Notes: a model not told the origin generated them from the letters alone. Positions 9,501 through 18,503 are shown, counted from the stretch's first letter. The stretch is DNA of 28,620 nucleotides from Nemertoderma westbladi (GCA_032718475.1 JAUCBJ010004808.1:1-28620), one strand, 5' to 3'. Program-made: numbers and translations.

Positions 9501-11247
9501 AGAGAAAACATCGGAAAATAAGGTAAGTGAGAAACCCGCTTCTAGGAGAAGAGTAACACCGGTGTGTTATACTGACGACGGCGAAAGCCAAGCTTCTCAA
9601 GAAGAGGACAGCGGGAAAGACACAGCAAAATATTACTATGACAACAAGACCTATAAAGACGTAAGTAAATATAAGTCTCGAACCAACGATAGGAGAGAAC
9701 AGGTAACAACAACTCCTCCTACGTCTCCTAAGAGAATTCACGGAAGAAAGCCCGAAGAAAGAACGAGAGTGCATAACGTTACCCAAGGTAAAGTGAGTAA
9801 CATCAAACCAAAATGTGCGCTGTGCGACGGGCCCCACCGTTTGAGTGCGTGTGCTGAATTTCTAAAGAAATCCCTTGTAGACAGACGTACAGTCCTGTGG
9901 AATAAGCGGTTATGCTATAATTGCCTCAGATCAGGACACCAACGGCGAACCTGTTACTCCGACGTAAAGTGTGCAAAGTTTGGCGCGAAACATCACATCT
10001 TGTTACACAGTGAGTTCGAACGAGACAACCCGAGTCAGGTAAGTGAGCCCGAACTACATGTCCAATTCAGTGATGTAAATGACACTGATCAAGAGTCTGA
10101 GATGGAAGGATTCTATACTGACGAATTCTCCGACGCCAACGAATCCTGTTACCTAATAAATACCTCAGTGTATCGAGCACTTACTTATGAAAAGGACACC
10201 GACAATGAGTTCCCCCCAACTACTTTTGCCAGACAACCATCTTGGAAAGCTCCAACTTCCAACGTAGGAATCAGAGAATTTCCTGTAGTGCAGGTAAGAG
10301 TTCACGGTCCTAACAAAAGTTACATAGTGAACGCCCTCCTTGACTCCGGCAGCACAGGAACATTCATCGATCAAGAACTAGCCGAAGATATCTTTGCTGG
10401 ACAACCCAAATTCCGGACTAAATTGAATATGTCAGGAATTATGCAGGTTTGGAAATCTACCCTAACGGCAGATTACTATGTAGGTGTGTTGTCCACCCCC
10501 CAGGATAAATTAGGAGCACAAGGTATAAGGTCGGTAAAAATGGTGGCTATAAAGAACTTCGCTACTACCCAAGCAGACCTTTATAATTGGGACGAGGATG
10601 AGAGCATCCAACATCTTAAGATACCTCGATTCCAGACAGATTATCCTGGAGTGCAAATACTCATCGGCCAAAACGCGCATGAGGCGCTCGAGACATTGGA
10701 GAAACGGCCTGCTCAACCGCAGCCACTACAAACCTATGCGGTAAGAACTAGAGTAGGTTGGTACTTCACTGGCCCTTCCCGTAGAACTCTCAAAGAGAGA
10801 TTACCTCAACAACAGGTATACCAAGTAAAGGAATGGGAAGTGGAGAGCAGTGATGTGGACGATCCAACTGAGGGAACACCATACTCCTCAGATAATGACG
10901 ATATTAACTCCAATGTAGATCAATGGAGACATTGCCTTGGGACGATTAGTTCAGCCGACAGCGCTTCCAGAGGAGCAACTCCTCAAGAACTGATAGATAC
11001 TCCAGGCTGGTTAGGTGGATCCGACTCCTTAAGTAAAGAAGAAGAAGAATGGCCTCCTCATCTTACCACGGCGGAGCGTAGACAGGCCAAGGGAGCGGAG
11101 AAAGTAACACAACAACTCAATCGCCCAGCTAGTCGTTTATGTTTACTGGAAAGAGACCGAAAACTGTCCGGAAACTATGGAAGGCAAGATACTCTTCCTA
11201 CGACCACTTCCCTAATCCGACAAATATCTAGGGACTCCATAACGTAA
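6589..11247 (+). CDS. BEL/Pao gag-protease polyprotein with RT/RNase H deleted
   Basis: An intact frame of 1552 residues. Residues 1-390 are unrecognised and should correspond to gag. Residues 403-446 are a four-fold 11-residue Ala/Glu/Arg coiled-coil repeat. Residues about 785-940 match the DUF1759 gag domain of BEL/Pao elements (FNGDEMKWLPF, NIRYGNK). A zinc-binding region follows: C1076-x2-C1079-x3-H1083-x4-C1088, then C1109-x2-C1112-x4-H1117-x4-C1122. A third half-finger, starting at C1128, has Phe1131 where family members usually have Cys. The aspartic protease (DUF1758) has catalytic Asp1252 in LLDSGSTGTFID and ends near RVGWYFTGP. From residue 1445, QWRHCLGTISSADSASRG and the following EEEEWP match the linker between RNase H and integrase. 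RT, RNase H and integrase are absent. The product should assemble particles and process itself but cannot copy DNA. Confidence 0.93.
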   Translation: MSDTQQNLSDSLIDTTICDTDRSVERLRKEFSSPPTERKVIPPVVVSDPKLIQHRRSIIGTRAQVKRNQEAAVPQQQQPSQETCSQRSDSSSSSDTVELTPERGLQMAATAYSDPLLTLPAAVLTTILIAVEEHQAHWARSKRATQDNYAGYAREELMSIVESQWIFPGPGLPLDLSEATWEDIHRMGVTKDTMDPAVWKRSAAGYVQGFFGSLERLEEQLFRQPQGPQEQEELLYQVRERTLRIRLILSAFEETSKRRQDTSLQVAVKTWFQRVGLKVQETDQWKSQLSERLTYEEPTDATLSQVEGEETAERPRMRDAIDIYLSDYQRFLGDEELRRRLSGLSPNSEGTQRVLDSIDAEMLAANQAEFDEKLRLTRVQEELVKKKRIEDRKAAAVTAAMAEVEAERKAAAAEVEAERKAAAAEAEAERKAAAAEAEAERKATVAAAKAVAEAEQRASEETTQLELENLQETQDCINKQLTASQMQMRSRSTPKRQGYTSSEESETTDPEGGGNRSRLSRRRKTSHRHKLPDLPPAVRRQLASTDLSSIEPTDQIIKVKKLPTIVDEPEIIRPVVPKVTPVLETPVLPELNSKFPLHSTTLPVPGRTVHENIPVLEAEREIKDLSPVVPRQPATMLATPASAVEWVEEGGRGMNLLLGQMQETVHQLKGTVREGRAELQEVQQSIALERDKLVNIQNGISIPPVKLCQPVRSEVLHAQGVEPTRIYTASEVETPIANPIKGDYRPVINDIPYRPDNDPRNLYTDNSILNNTMAQESFTRQMARTEARQAVKVGEIVKFNGDEMKWLPFNEYYKDSIQNSVLSNGEKLRFLIKCLEGPPRLMALKFIGHPEGLRQVWDTLNIRYGNKDNIAKYLYAKLVAPRDFLSSGIIEFSDEIQEICRQLDWLGKSHEYQSSMVIGAVVSTLPKGGVCTRWDKKVLYMNEQQRRSPTMADLMSFLDGEVKLQLIKQSREKTSENKVSEKPASRRRVTPVCYTDDGESQASQEEDSGKDTAKYYYDNKTYKDVSKYKSRTNDRREQVTTTPPTSPKRIHGRKPEERTRVHNVTQGKVSNIKPKCALCDGPHRLSACAEFLKKSLVDRRTVLWNKRLCYNCLRSGHQRRTCYSDVKCAKFGAKHHILLHSEFERDNPSQVSEPELHVQFSDVNDTDQESEMEGFYTDEFSDANESCYLINTSVYRALTYEKDTDNEFPPTTFARQPSWKAPTSNVGIREFPVVQVRVHGPNKSYIVNALLDSGSTGTFIDQELAEDIFAGQPKFRTKLNMSGIMQVWKSTLTADYYVGVLSTPQDKLGAQGIRSVKMVAIKNFATTQADLYNWDEDESIQHLKIPRFQTDYPGVQILIGQNAHEALETLEKRPAQPQPLQTYAVRTRVGWYFTGPSRRTLKERLPQQQVYQVKEWEVESSDVDDPTEGTPYSSDNDDINSNVDQWRHCLGTISSADSASRGATPQELIDTPGWLGGSDSLSKEEEEWPPHLTTAERRQAKGAEKVTQQLNRPASRLCLLERDRKLSGNYGRQDTLPTTTSLIRQISRDSIT
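7795..7926 (+). repeat. 33-bp in-frame tandem repeat, four copies
   Basis: Units at 7795, 7828, 7861 and 7894 encode variants of E-(V/A)-E-A-E-R-K-A-A-A-A. The heptad-like charge pattern suggests a long helix or coiled coil in gag. Near-identity of the units indicates recent expansion. Confidence 0.92.
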
Positions 11248-12874
11248 TAACATATGGAGTGGGCATGTGACTATATCATTTTATATTTGTTTTTATTTTA
11301 TATTTATGTATGTATTATTATGTAATTTTATTATAATCGTTTCCTTTAATTTTATTTAGTAGAATGTTATTTTAGTGATTATTTAGTAGATTAGTGCAAT
11401 ATATTAGTGTTTATTACGTACGTAATTACTTATAATATATTTAGTGTGACGGCGAGAAATAATTATTTTTTCTCTTTCCTTACTGTCCGTATCATATTAT
11501 AAATACGTGACTACAGTAAGATGAAATGTCCGTACTTATTAAAGTACAATAAAGCTCCTACTATACTTAAGTATTATTGGTAGGCAGAGTATTAGGAATG
11601 CAAAGTTCAGATCCTCGTGTCTCGGCTAAACCAAGCTCTGGGTAGACCTTGGAAACGACTTGCCTCTTCACACTGACATTGCTTCGTGCGATATTGCTCT
11701 TCTACCTTATATTAAATAATACATATAGTAGCGTGATGTCCCTATAACAGTAGCGTAAAACGCAAATAAATCTGTTAAACCTTTTGACCATCTGTAATTC
11801 TAGTCGATCAAGATATCGCGGCACCCACCGATATACTTGAAAGACAAATTCTAGAATCAGTGGTTAACGTCCCCAGAAAAGTTCTGGAATAAATCGGTGC
11901 CCATCTTAAATATTAATTTAATATTTAGTAAAATCTGTAAAATTCAGATCCTTTAAATTTCTAGTCAATTAAGATATCACAGCACTTACCGATACTCTTA
12001 AAGGACAATTGTCATAGAATTAAGGATCCTATGCCCCCAGACCTGCTCTGGAATCAAATTGTGTCAATTTTAACATCAAATAATAAAATTCACGGGAATA
12101 AATTTAAATTCATATTTAAATGAATTTCATAAATTGTCATTTTGTGTAATTTATAACATTCCCAAAATTCCATTAATTAATAGATCACGGGAGCGGAGAT
12201 TCATCCTATTGAGTGTATTAGAGTGCGAGAATCTCCAACATATAGTCAATAGCCGATAAAATTAATAAAATCATGTATAAAGAGGATATTGACAATTAAA
12301 GAATTACTATTAAATAGCATTCCAGATCTGTATGCATGAGAATTACCCTAATTCTACCGCTAGCTTTCCATAATGTCACCATAGCAACACCCACGCTAGA
12401 ATTAGAAGCAAGTTAAAAGAACAATAGAAAGCTTGTCACATTGCATAGCATAGAGAATACATAGCACACTGTTAGTATCCAAAGATACACAGTAATAACG
12501 TGACATTCTGGAAGGCACTGACTAACGGACAAATGGCCTGTATGTGTACAATTGGTGACAGTTGTGTGGAATTTGTGCGTTTATAGGTGAATGTTACTGC
12601 TAAAGTATGTTTACAGTAGCTAGTCGCAATTGTGAAAGTAGCCCAACTCTCCTATAGAAAGAACCTAAAGTGGATTCAAGCCTTTGGGACGGACAGTGGA
12701 GTGACTTGTGCCGGTTATCGTTGTCGTGCTGTTGCTACATGTTGGCGTAAACACCGCGACGACGGTACATCGGCGCTGAGAATCCCACTGTCCGGGGGCG
12801 AAGAGAGGTAGGCAGCGACGCCCGCTCGCCTAAACATAAACTCATTACAATATTAATAAACTCAGATAGCAGAT
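11248..12874 (+). other. Non-coding interval of the nested element
   Basis: 1.6 kb of AT-rich sequence between the gag-protease stop (TAATAA at 11245) and the 3' gene. No RT (YxDD), RNase H or integrase (D,D,E) motif is visible in any frame long enough to judge. An AATAAA at about 11550 and a tandem duplication at 11768-12070 are the only structures I can name. From about 12650 the base composition becomes more GC-balanced, leading into the 3' gene. Confidence 0.6.
11768..12070 (+). repeat. Diverged tandem duplication of about 163 bp
   Basis: The block AAATCTGT...GATATC(G/A)C(G/A)GCAC...CCGATA...CTCTGGAAT or TTCTGGAAT occurs at 11768-11930 and 11931-12070. In both copies the end forms a small hairpin (CCAGAA-AAG-TTCTGG in copy 1, CCAGA-CCTGC-TCTGG in copy 2), although the surrounding bases differ. 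Confidence 0.75.
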
Positions 12875-14322
12875 ATGACGGAGTTGATAGAAGATGATCT
12901 TGGTATCAGGGAGCGATATACTCTACCTTTACAAGCATTTGTGGATAGCTTGATACGCGGTGAAACCGATCCAACCATTACGGAGGACGATGGTCGTTAT
13001 ATCGAACCGCCGATGTCCCAAGAGCAACTTACGCGTGAATTCGACTATCGAAATTCACCGCTCGCTATACGCATCGTAATAGTGCGTATATGGACTTCCT
13101 AACTACCGGCCATCCTATCGATTTACATGATACGGACGATGTAGACACCGAAAGGGAAATGGTTCTATTTAAATATCATACCCAGCGGAGTCGTAACAAT
13201 AAACCGAGAATAGATCACGAAAATTCTATTCGTAACAGACTGGGAAGACGAACCAATATGCCTAGAATCTGAGGAGATTCAGCCTATCGCGCCCGGAACA
13301 GCGACAACGATTACATCCTAGAATGGTATCAAGGTCCACAGTGTCTCACTGCGTACAATTATCGCCATGCCAACTATGTTTCTCGGCAACGTTGTCGGTT
13401 ATGCGCATCGAGAGACCATGTTACGCCCATGGACACAAACGTCCGCTGTTCCTATTTCCACGAACAACCGGCGATGGAAATTTATTGCGCGTATTGCAGA
13501 CTCAATAACTTGCACATTTTTGCGGTTTGCCCTCAATTTATGACTCAATGTCACCATTGTCAACTAAAGGGACACGCCAGTTTCGATTGCCCTTTTAATC
13601 GCGATTTGGAAAGCGTAGATGAAATGATCACACTACGTTGCATCAGAGCTTGGGAAGTGAACGCTGATTTACATTGTGATTCGCGCCATCGCTATTATCC
13701 TGGACGCGCTTACGAAGGAATTTATGCGTTCCATCCTTATCTATTCGCTTCTGTCGAACAGAAATCACGCATATCGAGTTACGAACTACTGAAGCGCGTC
13801 GGAGAATGTATTTCAACCAAATTCGTACGCAAATTTCTCAGGAGTGTTAATCCTAGCGACCTTCATTCCTATAACTTAATCAATTATATCCGTCAGGATC
13901 CGGACTATGGAGACTTATTTGTTAACTCACACCCCGAGTTACAGGAAGTATATCGACGGCCTTACGAATACCGAGCCCGCGAACGCGAGTTGGAAAGAAC
14001 CATTAAACCCCGGAGGTTTCTAACTGCCTATGGTCCACCCACGGCTCTCGTTCAGACCACTCGTAAAGGACCCGTAAGAGCGGCTGTCTTAAAACGAGCT
14101 CTCAAAGCCGTTAGACCCCTCTCCCCCGACGTTGATGTCAATCAACCCGGTACTTCGACTGGCGGATACACCGACCATAATCCTACACCCTCTGATGCAA
14201 TCATATTGCACCCTTCACCCAGGAGTTATAGCCCTCCTTGTAAAGTGGCTCGCCCCAAAGAGAAAAGGACTCTGGCTAGCTTTAAAAAACTGCGTAAATG
14301 CCGTCCGCGCAAGAAAGACTAA
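12875..14322 (+). pseudogene. Unidentified zinc-knuckle protein gene, frame-broken
   Basis: I do not recognise the family. An ATG at 12875 opens 75 codons. The reading then moves to the frame of 13090 and meets a TGA at 13270. The same frame is open again from 13273 to the stop at 14320 (349 codons; the first ATG is at 13429). A protein-like stretch containing VTDWEDEPICLESEE lies in the first frame at about 13229-13318, so at least two frameshifts or unseen introns are needed. The last part has three zinc-knuckle-like motifs in about 80 residues: CRLC...H...C, CAYC-x5-H-x4-C, and CHHC-x4-H-x4-C (CHHCQLKGHASFDCP). It ends in a basic tail (RPKEKR, RKCRPRKKD). It occupies the env position of an LTR element but shows no signal peptide or membrane segment. 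A nucleic-acid-binding role is inferred. Confidence 0.6.
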
Positions 14323-14387
14323 CTGTTTAGAGTATTTACGTATATTAGAAACTGTGATTTTGTATATTTTATAGACTCAAATCCCAT

Positions 14388-14400
14388 TTTCTGGGAGCGG
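14388..14400 (+). promoter_or_regulatory. Putative polypurine tract
   Basis: CTGGGAGCGG directly abuts the TGTAAAAG start of the 3' LTR. It is purine-rich but short, and is the only candidate for the plus-strand primer at the expected place. Confidence 0.45.
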
Positions 14401-15633
14401 TGTAAAAGCTTCTGTGGGATATAACTGGCCCTTTTGCTTCGCAATCCAGTTTCCCCCCAGGCGCTGGAATACTCTAAAAGGCTCTCTAACTATATATATA
14501 TTCCCCTCGCCCGCAAGGTACCGTTATAGGTGTTTTAACGGACATAAAAGTCATTCTTCTATATACGTGCTTTGGTGGACATGGTAAGGCAAAAAACCCG
14601 CAATGCACCAAATACCTTTACACAGCTTAGCCTTGATGATTCAGATTACGACATCTAACAGCTGGTTGCTGACATGGAAACGGCCATTGGACACATGGTT
14701 CTTTGTTTAGCTTAAGCCAATCAGAGCGATTTTTTCTGTCGATGTGGAGATATTCGGCCGATCATACTAGGAGTGTTCAGTCTTACTGTTTTTGTGATAC
14801 TGTTGTGTTCCTTCTATCTAGGCCAGGAACACCGGCTCTAGAGTCAATTCGTTTCAGACTTTAGAAGAAACATTAGTAGGCTTAAGATTATAGAGCGTAT
14901 AACTGTTATCGGTCCAGTCAAACAGTGTTACCATCTTAACCTACCGTCTTAATGCTATTTACTGTTGTGTTTTGGTTGAATATTATTATTTGGAGAACAT
15001 CTATAAAGAACCCAAATTTCCCAATTTTCTTGATACACTACAGGTTAGAGAGACAGGCTACATATAGCGATTGCGACTTATATTATCGTGGTTTGTAGTG
15101 AGTTTAAGGCTATTTGATAAGCACTACATGAGTCCGTTGCTGTTCTCTTTATATATGATAAAATTCATTGACGGTCGGCAAATTAGTGAGCAGTATTGTG
15201 TGTTACCGGTAGTGTGCCTGATTGTGACTGATAACTAAGCATTTCCTAAAGAATGCGCCTCATACGTGAATCATAAGCCTTACCGACTTACCGTTGTGAT
15301 TAGTATAAGTCATATCTCTGTTTACCTAGATAGAGCGCCACGTCCTAAAGGAACTGTTAATATTTCCCGAAAGTGAATAATATTAGTCAGAAATTATTTA
15401 TTAACGATCAATCGAATAATACAGTAAGCTTACACTGCAATAATAATCTAAGCCCTCAGAATCCAGTCTCCCGGGTATATCCAGCGGGTGAATGGACGCG
15501 CACTAGGCTGGCTTCGGCTAATGTTGTGTTTATTGGTATTAAATATTTGTCAACTTCTAAAGTCTATTTGTAAACCAAAAGACATATAAATTTTGGCAGG
15601 TTAAACTGCTAAAGGTCTTCAAAAGCGCGTACA
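14401..15633 (+). repeat. 3' LTR of the nested element (1233 bp)
   Basis: A near-perfect copy of 3395-4622, TGTAAAAGC to GCGCGTACA. It differs by a net +5 bp (a 7-bp gain and a 2-bp loss) and one substitution. It carries the same CCAAT box and TATA region (15148-15187). No AATAAA is seen within it, and an ATTAAA-type signal near 15538 is the closest candidate. Confidence 0.95.
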
Positions 15634-15638
15634 GATGC
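15634..15638 (+). repeat. Target site duplication GATGC, right copy
   Basis: It matches 3390-3394. The codons that follow continue the LINE ORF2 frame interrupted at 3394. Confidence 0.9.
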
Positions 15639-17134
15639 CATAAAGTCTCTACACAGACAGAAGGCTCCGGATCTAAAGAACATGAAGGCGGAACACTTGT
15701 ATTATGGACTGTGCGAACCTTTACTTCAGGCTATAGCCTTCATCTTCAACACCATGAGAGTTACTGGAATCTGCCCAGACGACCTAGGGCTGGCGTTACT
15801 TATTCCAATACACAAAGGGAAAACGCTGGACAAATCAGTCGCTAAAAACTACAGGGGTGTAACTATAATTTCCATTATAGCAAAACTGTGGGAACTGGTG
15901 GGAGAAAGAACTCTTGAACTAAAAGAACTCTTGCCTAAATTAAAGACAGATGACCTCCAAATGGGGTTCAAAGAAAAATTAAGCACAGAAATAACTTACT
16001 TAGCAGTCATAAACATAATGCAATATTTCAACAAAAACCATTCGACAATGCATATCCTATCACTAGACCTGAGTAATGCATTTGATACTGTGGATCACAA
16101 TAAGTTATCAAAAATATTAAAGGATGCGAATGTGGAACCAAACCTAATTAATCTACTTATGTCTTATTATGGCAGCTGCAAAGCTTTCCTCCGTATTGGG
16201 GGGATTCATTACAACGGTGCTATCGATATACAGCAAGGCGTCCGCCAAGGAGGTATTATATCACCTTTTCTATTCAATGTATATCTCACTCAACTATTTT
16301 CAGACATAATTGGCTCAAAATGTGGTGCTCATATTGGCAAACACTCCTTTAGCATAATCAGCTATGGGGACGATATAATTTTAATGGCAAACCTTAAATC
16401 GGACCTCGTGAAGATGGCGGCAATGTGCTATAATTTTTTCAAGGATCATAACCTAGTCCTCAATATAAAGAAAACGCATTACTTGGTAATTAATGAAAAT
16501 GGCACCTCCGAGGAGGACAATAGTATATATATTGCCGAACAAGATATGACCTTCATTTCTAATACAAAGTGTACCTACCTTGTACTTCCTCTACCACCAA
16601 CGAACGCTAACTTGACGGTACACTTCCAGAAGAAAACTATAATAAATTCCATAAGAATGGAAGCTGCATTGATAATGTACCGCTCCACGTCGTATCAAAA
16701 GTTTGGAATAGTATCTGTACTCCTTCCATACTATAAGGGTGTGAGTCACTGACGCGACTGTCATCACAGTTTGTCTCTCTGCAAATCCGGAAGGCTATAC
16801 TCAGAATCATCCGGGTTTCGAACTATGTACCTGATCCTGTCTTAGTGAAACTGGTTAATTCTCTTGATCCCGATACAATGATACATTTACAAATGGCTAC
16901 AACTTTATATACTGCAACAATAAGAAATTACTATACTTATTTAACTTTCTATTGGGCAATCACGTATCTGGGCAATGTAACATTACTATTTTCGAACAAT
17001 ATTCCGTAGCGGCCTGGCTGCACAACCTGCCAAACTTAGTCAACCTATCCGTATCTAGGTACAAAATGAAAATTTTTAAAAAGAAGGTACATGAAGTGTC
17101 GACTAATGAAATGTCAGTAAAAAAACTCGTATAG
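15634..17134 (+). pseudogene. LINE ORF2 C-terminal half: reverse transcriptase
   Basis: The non-LTR reverse transcriptase domain runs in one frame to the stop at 16750. Counting from the Met at 15682, the motifs are NYRGVTIISIIAK (fingers), LSLDLSNAFDTVD with catalytic Asp129, GVRQGGIISPFLFNVYL, and SYGDDIILMA with Asp230-Asp231. The C-terminal thumb and tail continue in two other frames, 16743-17009 (LQIRKAILRIIRVSN) and about 16952-17134 (ending KKLV then TAG), so there are two late frameshifts. The start is where the frame resumes after the LTR insertion. The catalytic residues survive, but the copy is disrupted. Confidence 0.9.
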
Positions 17135-17779
17135 ATTATTTTTCTCACAAAGCGTACTAAACGCAATGGTAGGTACCCACCAGGCACGCCACGCGGTGTT
17201 GCTGAATTTCTTTGGAATTGATGCCGCTGCCTAGTGGCTGTTCAGTGTTCATACTGGTTCATTGACCTATATCGCTGATGTGCTGATTTTTCTTCATCTT
17301 TTGGCTGAATCTGAGTTTATTGTGCACTGTAGCCATAGTTAATCATGTTCTATATAACTATTTTTATAGATAAACCTATTTTAGTATTAACTATTTACTT
17401 ACTTTAATAAAAATAACGAGGCGCCTGTCTCTTTGGTGCTAGATCGCTTATTTTAATTATGCCTTTTCTTGGCAATTTTAATGATATTGAACGATGATGC
17501 GGTATCATAGGTTGCAAGCTGAGCCTGCTCTGACTAAAATACTATTGTTTATGAATTTTACGTGGACCATACCATGGACCAATTGCAGGAGACATCTACC
17601 TTCTCACCTGTGACACCTTCACATGTGCAATGTGGACAGGACAGTGCTGAAAGGCTATGCAACCAATACAGAACCAAACTGTTTGTATGTTTGTATGATG
17701 GATTGACTAAATTTCTAGCATCAATAAGCTAAACTTGGAACCACCAATATATACTATCAGCTGGCTATGATGCCGCTGC
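17135..17779 (+). other. Probable LINE 3' UTR, then unassigned sequence
   Basis: No coding frame is seen. TTTAATAAAAATAACG near 17404-17419 holds an AATAAA signal and could lie near the LINE 3' end. I found no second copy of the sequence before 1068, so the LINE's own target duplication is not identified. The rest is unassigned. Confidence 0.4.
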
Positions 17780-18125
17780 TGCTCAAATTTTGGCGCCCAA
17801 AAAAATATACAAAAAAAACATTAAAAAAAATTATTATACTTTGAAAAAATTTCCCGATTTTTTCCCGAATTCCCAAAGTTCCAGAATTTTACAAAAATAT
17901 CAGAGTGTTTTATAATGGAGACCGCCGGGTAGTAACTAAATTTTGAAAAAAAAATAGAAGTTTTTTCCCAGAGAGGTCTGTTTTCGAGCAAAAGTCGGTA
18001 CCCACTGGTACGGATTTGCCACATTACCTTTCGCTAGGGAGGGGGCAAGCCCCCCCCCCCCAAGATACCTGGGAAGGGGCAAATGCCCCCTTGCCCCCCC
18101 CCCCCCCCCCCTAGAACCGCCACTG
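17780..18125 (-). mobile_element. hAT-like DNA transposon terminus with poly-C
   Basis: The block ends CTAGAACCGCCACTG at 18111-18125. Read on the other strand this is CAGTGGCGGTTCTAG followed by a G run, a terminal sequence typical of hAT elements. Two C runs (about 18049-18061 and 18092-18111) and GGGGCAAATGCCCCC lie just inside. I saw no matching left terminus between 17135 and 17780, so this is a truncated end or a non-autonomous fragment. The internal A-rich part (17810-17960) holds no transposase. The left limit is a guess. Confidence 0.5.
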
Positions 18126-18366
18126 TAGGCCTACTGCATTACCTACCGGTAGGCGGGGTATAGCTATTAATAACCAGTAGGGCCTAGCTATATTATTATA
18201 ACATGGCTCCAAACGCCACCATAAATATAAGCTAACTTATTTATAACATATTTTATTTCATTTTTACATTTATTTATACAGCAACTAATTTAATTTGTGC
18301 AGTTTCTATCACTTATAATATTTATGCAATCATTTCGTAATGTTAAAATTTTGGAATAAAACTACA
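18126..18366. other. Unassigned AT-rich spacer
   Basis: It contains a short CTACCGGTAG palindrome near 18145 and no coding frame. Nothing else is recognisable. Confidence 0.4.
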
Positions 18367-18503
18367 TACATACTTGTTGCAAAGTACTTTACAGTGTTCT
18401 GATCCTCGTGGCTTTATTTTCACTCACTCACTAACGTTCGTTCGTGTACCAAAGCCACTCGGATCATCACACTGTAAAGTGCTACTTTACACACAAGTAT
18501 GTA
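18367..18503. repeat. Foldback inverted repeat
   Basis: The left arm at 18367-18415 (TACATACTTGT...TACAGTGT...GTGGCTTT) pairs with the right arm at 18451-18503 (AAAGCCAC...ACACTGTA...ACAAGTATGTA) around a 35-bp loop. Arms of about 50 bp with a few mismatches suggest a MITE-like or palindromic element. Confidence 0.85.

Larger units (their letters stand above)
3395..15633 (+). mobile_element. BEL/Pao-derived non-autonomous LTR retrotransposon
   Basis: A complete insertion of about 12.24 kb: 5' LTR 3395-4622, long leader, gag-protease gene 6589-11247, a 1.6-kb gap, a zinc-knuckle gene at 12875-14322, and 3' LTR 14401-15633. The LTRs begin TGT and end ACA and are flanked by GATGC duplications. 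They differ by one substitution and two small indels, so the insertion is recent. No reverse transcriptase, RNase H or integrase motifs appear anywhere inside. The protease ORF ends in a remnant of the RNase H-integrase linker, which argues for an internal deletion from a full BEL/Pao element. Movement would need enzymes supplied in trans. Confidence 0.9.
1068..17134 (+). mobile_element. Non-LTR retrotransposon (LINE), interrupted by the LTR element
   Basis: ORF1, an apurinic-type endonuclease and a reverse transcriptase occur in LINE order, but the RT half lies 12 kb away, beyond an LTR element inserted in ORF2. Removing 3395-15638 (the insertion plus one copy of GATGC) leaves the ORF2 reading frame continuous, which shows the two halves belong together. 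RT motifs of the type VRQGG...SPFLFNVY and YGDD suggest the broad CR1/Daphne-like group, but the clade is uncertain. The copy is dead, with frameshifts in ORF1, the endonuclease and the RT C-terminus and one in-frame stop. The 3' end was not found; an AATAAA at about 17406 may mark it. Confidence 0.88.

Noticed and set aside
9478-9837. Minus-strand open frame of 119 codons
   Set aside because: It lies opposite the gag zinc-finger region and has no domain of its own.
17821-18024. Minus-strand frame in the hAT-like fragment
   Set aside because: Short, A/T-driven and without a transposase motif.
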